Assembly (NCBI GenBank): GCA_028701435.1
Contig: JAQVQT010000002.1
Location: forward strand, 4,631-25,498
DNA: 20,868 nucleotides
From: Smithellaceae bacterium
GTDB lineage: Bacteria > Desulfobacterota > Syntrophia > Syntrophales > Smithellaceae
Direction of reading: 5' to 3'
Shown here: piece by piece, positions 14,337 to 20,868 of the stretch
Numbering within the stretch: position 1 is the stretch's first letter
Layout of the letters: every line of letters begins with the position of its first letter
The notes under the pieces: model-generated
Database searches by the model: none
What the model saw: only the letters and a program-made list of their open reading frames with translations
What the model was told of the DNA's origin: nothing
Program-made: the position numbers and the translations under genes

Positions 14337-16007
14337 ATGCGGAAAGAAAAAGAATACGATTGGTCCTGCGGTTGGTTGATCTTCCTCATCCTAATGGTTT
14401 GCTTCGGCCTGGGGCCCGCGGACATGGCCGAGGCACAGCTTCCGGAAGCCAATGTCCTGTTTCAGAGTCCCCATGCCGCCGTTTCAACGCCTGCGGCTCA
14501 GGCGGGTCCTTCCGCCGATTCTGCCGCACGGGAAGGCCAGAACGCAGCCGAGGAAGACGCGGCGGAGGTGGAAGAAGAACAGGATCTGATGGAAAACGTG
14601 CTGGCCATTCTGGAAGTGGCGGACAACTACTGGAAGAGCGGCGATATCGAAAACACCCTCAATGAGCTCGATAAAGCCTACGCGCTGCTTCTGGACACGG
14701 ATGGCGACGTGGAAATTGCAAGGCAGAAAGATGATCTGCGACTCCTGATTTCCCAGCGGATCATGGCGGTTTACTCGTCCAGGCAGGGCCCCACCAACGG
14801 CAAGGCCAGCGAGATTCAACTCATCATGAACCCGGATGTGGAGAAGGAAATCCGCTCCTTCCAGGGCCCCGAAAGGGAATTTTTTACCTCCTCCTACCTG
14901 CGCTCCGGTCTGTACCGGGAGCTGATCGTAACCGAACTGAAAAAAGCGGGCGTCCCCGAGGAGCTCTTCTGGCTTCCGCTGGTGGAAAGCGGATTCAAGG
15001 TCAGCGCGTATTCCTCCGCGAGGGCCCTGGGGCTGTGGCAGTTTATTCCGTCCACCGGCTACAAATTCGGGCTGACGCGGGACGAATGGGTGGATGAACG
15101 CATGGACGTCCTGAAATCCACGCGGGCGGCCATTGCCTATTTAAAGGAGCTGCATGCGATGTTCGGCGACTGGCTCACGGTGCTGGCCGCTTACAACTGC
15201 GGCGAAGGCAGAGTCCTGCGCGTCATCTCCAGCCAGCGCATCAATTACTTCGACCGCTTCTGGGACCTGTATTCCCGGCTGCCCCATGAAACGGCCCGCT
15301 ACGTTCCCCGTTTTCTCGCCACGCTGCATATCGTCAGAAATCCGGCCAAATACGGCTTTGAGCTGCAGACCACCACGGACACGCTGATGAACTATGAAAC
15401 GGTCAAGGTCGGCAAAATGATGAAACTGTCCGATGTTTCTTCCCGAATGGAAGTGTCCGAGGACTATATCAATGTGCTCAACGCGGAGCTGCGCTATAAA
15501 ATCACGCCGGACAGGGAATATGATTTTAAGGTTCCCGAGGGCAGTCTTCAAAAATTTCAACTGGTGTACAACGATATTCCGGTCGCCGAGAAGCCCCGCC
15601 TCAGTTACGCGGATAAAAGAAAAAGCGCGGGCTCCAGCCGCTACATTCGGCATCGCGTTCGCCCCGGTGAAACCGTGGCCTCCATTGCCAAACGCTACAG
15701 GGTATCCAGACAGTCGATCTACAGTTGCAACCGGATCAATCGAAACAAGCGGTTAAGCCAGCAGACGCGATATGTCAGGATACCGATTTATTCCGCGGAA
15801 ACGGCGGCGGCCAAACAAAAAACAACCGGCGGGAAAAACGATTCAACGGCCGGTTCAACAAAGACGTACAAAGTCAAGAAAGGCGATACGCTGTTTGCCA
15901 TTGCCACGCGTTTTAACGTCCCCGTCGCCAAACTCAAGCAGGCAAATCGTTTAAAAACAAATGAGATCAAATACGGAACAACGCTGAAGATTCCCACGCA
16001 GGGATAA
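14337..16007 (+). CDS. mltD: MltD-like membrane-bound lytic transglycosylase with two LysM domains
   Basis: A peptidoglycan-cleaving GH23 enzyme acting in the periplasm. From ATG 14337 the product is 556 residues. It has an N-terminal hydrophobic signal/anchor (about 10-30, WLIFLILMVCFGL), a low-complexity Ala/Glu linker and a helical region at about 75-140. The SLT domain has catalytic Glu217 (LPLVESGF), ALGLWQFIPSTG and AAYNCGEG. Two LysM peptidoglycan-binding repeats follow, from about 439 (HRVRPGETVASIAKRY) and 509 (KTYKVKKGDTLFAIA). No lipobox is obvious, so anchoring may be by an uncleaved signal or by secretion. AGGAG at 14322-14326 supports this start; the in-frame ATG at 14268 has no ribosome site and would bury the signal sequence. 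It converges on ybeY with a 32-base gap. Confidence 0.93.
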   Translation: MRKEKEYDWSCGWLIFLILMVCFGLGPADMAEAQLPEANVLFQSPHAAVSTPAAQAGPSADSAAREGQNAAEEDAAEVEEEQDLMENVLAILEVADNYWKSGDIENTLNELDKAYALLLDTDGDVEIARQKDDLRLLISQRIMAVYSSRQGPTNGKASEIQLIMNPDVEKEIRSFQGPEREFFTSSYLRSGLYRELIVTELKKAGVPEELFWLPLVESGFKVSAYSSARALGLWQFIPSTGYKFGLTRDEWVDERMDVLKSTRAAIAYLKELHAMFGDWLTVLAAYNCGEGRVLRVISSQRINYFDRFWDLYSRLPHETARYVPRFLATLHIVRNPAKYGFELQTTTDTLMNYETVKVGKMMKLSDVSSRMEVSEDYINVLNAELRYKITPDREYDFKVPEGSLQKFQLVYNDIPVAEKPRLSYADKRKSAGSSRYIRHRVRPGETVASIAKRYRVSRQSIYSCNRINRNKRLSQQTRYVRIPIYSAETAAAKQKTTGGKNDSTAGSTKTYKVKKGDTLFAIATRFNVPVAKLKQANRLKTNEIKYGTTLKIPTQG

Positions 16008-16039
16008 CCTCAGTGATGGGTGGGCAAGACGGTTACACC

Positions 16040-16498
16040 TCAGCCGAACCGGGCGTCAAAGGTCGTCAGAGCCCGGAAAAGCTCTTTTTCTCTATTCTTC
16101 ATTTTCCGGGCGTTGGCCCGGGACGTCCCGACGTGCTCGTAGCCGGTCAGATGCAGCAGGCCGTGAATGATCAGAAAGAGCAGCTCCTCCTCCAGGGATA
16201 AACCGCCCAGCTTTGCGTCGCGCAGGGCCGTATCCACGGAAATCACGATATCTCCCAGCAGGCCGGGATTCACGCCGCCGCACTCGCCTTCCTCAAGTGA
16301 AAAAGAAAGCACATTGGTCGGTTTGTCCAGGCGCAGATACCGGCGGTTGAGCAGGCGAATGGCCTCGTCATCCACGAACGTGATGCTGATTTCTTTTTCC
16401 GCGCAGTCGATCAAACGCAACAGCCGAATGACTTTGCCGCGGATCCGGCGGCTATCGATTTTCGTCCGCTTCTGCCGGTTTGCGATTCGAATTTTCAT
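16040..16498 (-). CDS. ybeY: Endoribonuclease YbeY (rRNA maturation)
   Basis: A metal-dependent single-strand RNase involved in 16S rRNA 3'-end maturation and ribosome quality control (family knowledge). The 152 residues are of usual length. The zinc motif reads HGLLHLTGYEH with His112, His116 and His122; the family usually has GYDH, so Asp is replaced by Glu. The upstream motif PTNVLSFSLEE and the GDIVIS strand are also diagnostic. The ATG lies 47 bases inside the 3' end of the 7TM-HD gene, an unusually long overlap, preceded by AGAAG. The gene is last in the minus-strand order phoH, 7TM-HD, ybeY, which is common in Firmicutes and several other phyla. Confidence 0.95.
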   Translation of the reverse strand: MKIRIANRQKRTKIDSRRIRGKVIRLLRLIDCAEKEISITFVDDEAIRLLNRRYLRLDKPTNVLSFSLEEGECGGVNPGLLGDIVISVDTALRDAKLGGLSLEEELLFLIIHGLLHLTGYEHVGTSRANARKMKNREKELFRALTTFDARFG

Positions 16499-18788
16499 AA
16501 GCTTCTCTTTTGCCGTTTGTTTCCTTCGGCTTTACGGGCGCTTCCGGATATTCGACGCGATGATGGAAAATGCCGGTTAAAATCCGCGTGAAGGTTTCCG
16601 CGATGGTATTCAGGTTTCTGAGCGTCAGCTCACACTCATCCAACTGACCGTCCGTGTATATGCGGGCGATTCTTTCCCGGACCAGAGAACGGATTCGGGC
16701 CGGCGTCGGATTGGTCAGCGTGCGCGAGGAAGCTTCAATTACATCGCCCAGCATGACGAGCCCCGCTTCTTTGGTCTGGGGCTTGGGGCCGGGATAGCGA
16801 AAGTCGCTTTCCGTCAGGGAGCGAATGGATTCATCCTTGTTTTTTTTGGCTTTGTCGAAGAAATAGCTGATCAGGCTGGTACCGTGATGCTCCCGAATGA
16901 TGTTGATGATCGGCTGCCCCAGCTTGGCCTGCAGGGCCAGTTCGCAGCCTTCCTTGATGTGGGAAATGATGACGAGGGCGCTCATTTTCGGAGAAAGCTT
17001 GTCGTGTCGATTGTCGTAGCCGGTCTGATTTTCGATATAATAATGCGGCTTGGCCAGCTTGCCGATGTCGTGGTAGTAGGCGCTGACCTTGGCCAGAAGG
17101 GCGTTGGCGCCGATGGCCTCGGCCGCCGATTCCACCAGGGAGGCGACGATAATGCTGTGATGGTAGGTGCCGGGCGCTTCAATAATCATTTTCTGAAAAA
17201 GCGGCTGATTGAGATTGGCCAGCTCCAGGAGCTTGATGTACGTGATAAAGCCGAAGAGGCTTTCAAAAACGGGCGTCAAACCGGCCACCAGGATTCCGGT
17301 GATGATGCCGCCGAAAAGGCCCATGGCCAGACGCAGAATCAGATCGTCGAGCAGATGTCCGGTCAGAAGATTCAGGCTGAGGATGGCGGCAATGTTGACG
17401 ACGCCCAGAAAGACGCCGACCTTTAAGAACGTCGAGCGCTGGCGGCTGTTGACGACATGATAGGAGGCGGCCACGGATCCCAAAAACGAGAAAAGCGGGA
17501 AAAGAATTTTTTCCTCAAAAAGCAGGCTGATCAGAAACGAGGATAGAACGCTCATGATCATGGCCACGTTCCGGTTCACCAGTACGGCGATGATCATGGC
17601 GCCCATGGCGAAGGGAATGGCGAAATAGCAGGCGTCCACCGGAAGGGAAGGGAAGGCCCGGTTGACGGCCACCGAAATAAAAATGCCCGCTTTCACAAAA
17701 AAGATCTGCAGCAGCGCGACAATCGCGAACACCAGAAAGTCCACATTGGAGCGGGGCGATGCTTTCAGCCAGTTCCGGGTGCGCCAGAAATACAACAGCA
17801 GCGTCAGAAATAGGACGATGCAGAAAATGCCCGCAATGACCGCCAGACTGGAGATGTTGTTGTCCGCGGCGGTTTTGTGAAAGGCATCCAGCTTGGCCAG
17901 CTCCAGATAACCGATTTTGTCCCCTTCCCGGACGATCATCTCGTTTTTCTGCACCTGGAAGTAAACCGGTCTGACGTTTTCTTTTGCCGAGGCTGCTTTT
18001 TGGGCCGTCGCTTCCGGATTGTTCGTGAGATTGGGGACGATCATTTTCTTCAGGAATAAAAATGCAACGCGTCTGGCCTCCGGCTGGTCGTTTCGCAGGG
18101 AAGCGTTGATTTTTCTCGAAAGCGCCGGGCCGATGTCTTTCATCTGCAGAATGGACGACAACTCTTTGGTGTTTTCTTCCTCCCGGGTCAGCGTGTTGAC
18201 GATGGTAATGCCTTTTTCACGTTCCTGATTCTGGAAAGGACTCGCCGTGACGAACGTTTTGTCGTAGAAGGCAAAAATGATCCGGGAGAATCTCTGCAGC
18301 AGCTCGTCGGAAAAAGCATGGGCGTTTAAGAAGGCGAACTCCTCCTGCGACAGCGTGACGCCCAGGGACTGTTCCAGAAGGGCCTTGCCCGGCGGTTTTT
18401 CCTTCTGTCCGGCCGCCAGCGCAAAGGACTGCTTGATTTTCGCCCGAAGCGTAATGGCGGTTTCCGGATCATAATCATAGACCGGACGAACGGCCGTCAC
18501 GGCTTCGATTTGCTTTAGCCTGGTAGATTGGACGTCCTCCACCAGGAAGTCGCGGTCGGCCTTGATGTTCTCCTGAACAATCATGCCGTGGCGGTAAACC
18601 GGCTTGGAAAAATGGAGTTGCGGCGCGAGAAGCGCCGTCAGGCCCGCGCTCAAAAGGATGGCGATCGCCCAGCGCTGAAAGATGACATCGTTCAGGAAGG
18701 CAAGGGAAAGGGGATGCTTTTCCTTCCATTTCCGAAAAACGGACAATATTTTTTCCGATGTCGAATCTAAAAAATTGCTCATGGCCAC
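16452..18788 (-). CDS. 7TM-HD family phosphohydrolase, probable cyclic-di-AMP phosphodiesterase (PgpH type)
   Basis: A 778-residue membrane protein. It has an N-terminal membrane helix (about 40-57), an extracytoplasmic 7TMR-HDED domain (about 60-300), seven membrane helices (about 308-510) and a cytosolic HD phosphohydrolase domain. Metal ligands include His544 (TYHHS) and the His573-Asp574 pair (YYHDIGKLAKPHYY), spaced 29 residues apart as in Listeria PgpH, which hydrolyses c-di-AMP to pApA. Substrate is inferred from the family. The start is GTG 18788, 2 bases after the phoH stop and behind GGAAG; an in-frame ATG at 18782 is the alternative and shortens it by two residues. The 3' end overlaps ybeY. 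Confidence 0.9.
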   Translation of the reverse strand: MAMSNFLDSTSEKILSVFRKWKEKHPLSLAFLNDVIFQRWAIAILLSAGLTALLAPQLHFSKPVYRHGMIVQENIKADRDFLVEDVQSTRLKQIEAVTAVRPVYDYDPETAITLRAKIKQSFALAAGQKEKPPGKALLEQSLGVTLSQEEFAFLNAHAFSDELLQRFSRIIFAFYDKTFVTASPFQNQEREKGITIVNTLTREEENTKELSSILQMKDIGPALSRKINASLRNDQPEARRVAFLFLKKMIVPNLTNNPEATAQKAASAKENVRPVYFQVQKNEMIVREGDKIGYLELAKLDAFHKTAADNNISSLAVIAGIFCIVLFLTLLLYFWRTRNWLKASPRSNVDFLVFAIVALLQIFFVKAGIFISVAVNRAFPSLPVDACYFAIPFAMGAMIIAVLVNRNVAMIMSVLSSFLISLLFEEKILFPLFSFLGSVAASYHVVNSRQRSTFLKVGVFLGVVNIAAILSLNLLTGHLLDDLILRLAMGLFGGIITGILVAGLTPVFESLFGFITYIKLLELANLNQPLFQKMIIEAPGTYHHSIIVASLVESAAEAIGANALLAKVSAYYHDIGKLAKPHYYIENQTGYDNRHDKLSPKMSALVIISHIKEGCELALQAKLGQPIINIIREHHGTSLISYFFDKAKKNKDESIRSLTESDFRYPGPKPQTKEAGLVMLGDVIEASSRTLTNPTPARIRSLVRERIARIYTDGQLDECELTLRNLNTIAETFTRILTGIFHHRVEYPEAPVKPKETNGKREAYENSNRKPAEADENR

Positions 18789-18790
18789 GC

Positions 18791-19783
18791 TTAATTTCTT
18801 CCGGTTTTCTTTTCGTTTTCCCAGGTCGCGTAAGCGGAGATCACGTCAGCCACCAGGGGATGGCGGACCACGTCCACCTGCGAAAAATGAACGATGCGGA
18901 CGGCCTGTATCTTGCTCAGCACCGCCGCGGCCTCCACCAGGCCGGAGGATCTTTCCATCGGCAGATCGATCTGGGTGATGTCGCCGGTGACGACCGCTTT
19001 GGAATGGAACCCCAGACGCGTCAGGAACATTTTCATCTGCTCCGACGTGGTGTTCTGAGCTTCATCCAGAATGATGAAAGAGTCGTTCAGCGTCCGGCCG
19101 CGCATGAACGCGAGCGGCGCGACCTCGATGAGTCCCTTGGCAATCAGGGCGCCGGCTTTCTCCATGTCCACCATGTCGTAAAGCGCGTCATACAAAGGGC
19201 GGAGGTAGGGGTTGACTTTTTCCGCCAGATCGCCCGGCAAAAAACCCAGCCTTTCGCCCGCTTCCACGGCGGGCCGGGTCAGGATGATCCGCTGAACCTT
19301 TTTTTCCAGAAGACAGGAAACGGCCATCGCCATAGCCAGATACGTTTTTCCCGTGCCGGCCGGACCGATGGCCAGCACCATGTCGGCGTTTCTCATGGCA
19401 TCAATGTAGTGGCGCTGGGCGATGCTTTTCGGAGCAATGACCCTCTTTTTGGAAGAGATGAAAACCGTATCCAGAAAAATACGGGACAGGTCAACATGGA
19501 TGTCTTTCGAGAGAATCCGGTGCGCATAATCAAAATCCGGCAGGTGGACGTGCCACCCTTTTTGCATCATTTCATAGAGTTGCCGAATGACGCCCGAAGC
19601 GATGACGACCGCCGCGTCCTCGCCGGTGATAGACAATGAATTCCCCCAGGGCTTAATTTTGACGGGTTCAAGCTTTTCGAGGAGTTTCAGGTGTTTATCG
19701 TGTTCGCCGCAAAGATTTTTGAGCAGATTGGAATCCGCAAAGGAAATCTTTTCCGCTCGTACACTTTTCGTTGATTTAATCAA
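18791..19783 (-). CDS. phoH: PhoH-like ATPase (YbeZ)
   Basis: A cytosolic P-loop ATPase genetically tied to YbeY and RNA metabolism; the family is predicted to be RNA helicase/NTPase-like. With TTG at 19783 the product is 330 residues. The N-terminal KH-like region (about 10-90, FADSNLLKNLCGEHDKHLK onward) precedes Walker A GPAGTGKT at 140-147. Walker B is ILDEAQN with Asp240-Glu241, and the conserved TRPAVEAGERLGFLPG lies between them. The TTG is preferred because AAAGG lies 9 bases upstream and the protein then begins like other PhoH proteins. The frame stays open to another TTG at 19855, which would add 24 basic, poorly conserved residues from across the inverted repeat at 19813-19859. First gene of the phoH, 7TM-HD, ybeY operon. 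Confidence 0.92.
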   Translation of the reverse strand: MIKSTKSVRAEKISFADSNLLKNLCGEHDKHLKLLEKLEPVKIKPWGNSLSITGEDAAVVIASGVIRQLYEMMQKGWHVHLPDFDYAHRILSKDIHVDLSRIFLDTVFISSKKRVIAPKSIAQRHYIDAMRNADMVLAIGPAGTGKTYLAMAMAVSCLLEKKVQRIILTRPAVEAGERLGFLPGDLAEKVNPYLRPLYDALYDMVDMEKAGALIAKGLIEVAPLAFMRGRTLNDSFIILDEAQNTTSEQMKMFLTRLGFHSKAVVTGDITQIDLPMERSSGLVEAAAVLSKIQAVRIVHFSQVDVVRHPLVADVISAYATWENEKKTGRN

Positions 19784-19812
19784 AAAAATCCGCCTTTGAA
19801 AGGTTGATCTTC

Positions 19813-19859
19813 GCCATTGCCGAACCGTTGTACCCTGGGGTTTTGCCAACGGCAATGGC
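19813..19859. repeat. Inverted repeat upstream of phoH
   Basis: A perfect 10-bp inverted repeat, GCCATTGCCG (19813-19822) and CGGCAATGGC (19850-19859), with a 27-base loop. It lies between the M20 peptidase stop and the phoH start on the minus strand. It may be the peptidase terminator, although no clean T run follows on the minus strand, or a leader structure of phoH. No convincing phoH promoter was found in 19784-19911. Confidence 0.55.
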
Positions 19860-19911
19860 CTTTTGCGCGAGGGTGGTTTCTACCATTAAGATACCGCTAT
19901 TGCAATACAAT

Positions 19912-20868
19912 TTAAGGCTGCAAAAACAGGTGGGCAAAGACCCTGGCGTTGCCGGTCATGTTGCTCACCGGGCAGTTTTCGTCGGGTTGATGGGCTTTCA
20001 TGTTGGTTTTTGACCAGACCGCCACCGGAAGACCCTGCTTCCTCAGATACGCTGCGACGGTTCCCGCCCCGACGCCTCCGGCGAAGGCCCGAGTATGATA
20101 GACGCGATCGACGGCGTCCTGAAGGGCGCGGACGACCGGGGCGTCGGCGGGCGTGGAAGGCGCTGAATCAACCCGCTGGTGAATGGAGATATCGATCTTC
20201 ACCCGATATTGCGTTTCAATGCTTTCGGTGATTTTTTCAATTTCGGAAAGAACGTCGTCGATTTTGTAGCGGGGCAGGATTCGGCAATCCATGTAGAAGA
20301 CGTCTTCTCCCGGAATCGTGTTGATGTTGCCCACGTTGGCTTCTTTTTTGGTCGGCTCGAAGGTGCTGACGGGAGGATCAAAAAGCGGATCCGTGGCGTC
20401 GAAGATTTCGCGCAGCCTCGTCAGTTCAATGACAAGACCCGAGGCGGCGGCAAAAGCATTGATTCCCAGCTGCGGTTTGCTGCCGTGGCATTGCTTTCCG
20501 GTAGTCCTGAAGCCCAGCCAGAGAATGCCTTTTTCGGCGACTTCGATCAGGGACCCTTCGGAATTTCCTGAATCCGGCGCCACCACCCAGTCCTCAGGAC
20601 TGAAAATCTTTTCCGGCAGGCCGAGAATATGCTGCACGCCTTTTTCGCTGGACGTTTCCTCGTCGGATACAAACAGCAGGTTGACCGTGGAAGAGGGCAA
20701 GATGCCCTCCTCCAGAAGCGCCCTCGCGGCAAAAACAGAAGCCACCATATCCTGTTGATTGTCTTCCGTACCCCGGCCGTAAACGCAATCGTCTTTTACA
20801 TACGCCCGGTAGGGATCGGCGCTCCAGAGTCCCGGCTCGCCCGGAGGAACAATGTCCAGATGCGTAAT
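19912..20868 (-). CDS. M20-family zinc metallopeptidase, partial (N-terminus outside window)
   Basis: An ArgE/DapE/carboxypeptidase-like amidohydrolase. The frame enters from the right edge and covers the last 318 residues. Visible metal-site motifs are THLDIVPPG at the very edge (His), GRGTEDNQQ (bridging Asp), DEETSSEKG (catalytic and metal Glu pair), APDSG (Asp) and near the C-terminus AHQPDENC (His). The middle region, about residues 130-240 of the visible part, is the dimerisation lid (KGILWLGFRTTGKQCHGSKP). Family members hydrolyse N-acyl amino acids or small peptides; the substrate cannot be fixed from sequence. The ATG at 20748 is internal. The gene runs in the same direction as phoH, 128 bases upstream of it. 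Confidence 0.9.
   Translation of the reverse strand: MTHLDIVPPGEPGLWSADPYRAYVKDDCVYGRGTEDNQQDMVASVFAARALLEEGILPSSTVNLLFVSDEETSSEKGVQHILGLPEKIFSPEDWVVAPDSGNSEGSLIEVAEKGILWLGFRTTGKQCHGSKPQLGINAFAAASGLVIELTRLREIFDATDPLFDPPVSTFEPTKKEANVGNINTIPGEDVFYMDCRILPRYKIDDVLSEIEKITESIETQYRVKIDISIHQRVDSAPSTPADAPVVRALQDAVDRVYHTRAFAGGVGAGTVAAYLRKQGLPVAVWSKTNMKAHQPDENCPVSNMTGNARVFAHLFLQP

Noticed and set aside
16008..16039. Possible shared terminator between convergent mltD and ybeY
   Set aside because: The 32-base gap shows only a repeated CCTCAG and no stem with a T run, so no terminator is called.

Overview
The window reads as a compact chromosomal segment of a Gram-negative bacterium. Gene content and order point to a deltaproteobacterium, most likely Desulfobacterota of the Syntrophus/Smithella kind. 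That placement is inferred from protein flavour and gene neighbourhoods and could not be tested by a search. Apart from two palindromic repeat elements, nearly everything is core housekeeping DNA. There is no CRISPR array, prophage, transposase or obvious foreign island.

Layout. (1) 1-3211, plus strand: the end of folP, then acpS, tsaE, lysC and a membrane-anchored helix-hairpin-helix (ComEA-like) protein, tightly packed with ATGA overlaps. (2) 3169-4155: a small lytic transglycosylase on the minus strand, bracketed by two different palindromic elements (3169-3290 and 3969-4155). The first supplies the C-terminus of the HhH protein and abuts the transglycosylase stop codon. (3) 4244-10239, plus strand: tRNA-Pro(GGG), a perfect-consensus promoter, tRNA-Leu(UAG), then the protein quality-control cluster tig-clpP-clpX-lon. 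(4) 10264-10550: tRNA-Val(UAC) and tRNA-Asp(GUC), with a promoter in front and a strong intrinsic terminator behind. (5) 10592-16007, plus strand: a CorC/YbeX-type CBS protein, lnt, prfB (with a programmed +1 frameshift) and an MltD-like transglycosylase with two LysM domains. (6) 16040-20868, minus strand: ybeY, a 7TM-HD phosphohydrolase (PgpH type) and phoH, transcribed in the order phoH, 7TM-HD, ybeY, preceded by a partial M20 metallopeptidase that leaves the window.

Themes. Protein life cycle: folding on the ribosome (trigger factor), degradation (ClpXP, Lon), termination (RF2) and rRNA/ribosome quality (YbeY, PhoH). Cell envelope: lipoprotein maturation (Lnt) and two lytic transglycosylases. 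In Escherichia coli phoH(ybeZ)-ybeY-corC(ybeX)-lnt is one operon. Here the same four genes form two convergent half-operons separated by prfB and mltD.

The least ordinary parts are the two palindromic elements and the gene they flank, a probable leaderless transcript for that gene, the tRNA-Leu/tig tandem behind a consensus promoter, an RF2 frameshift site with an atypical upstream Shine-Dalgarno element, and the split phoH/ybeY/corC/lnt operon. I saw no convincing undescribed multi-gene system.
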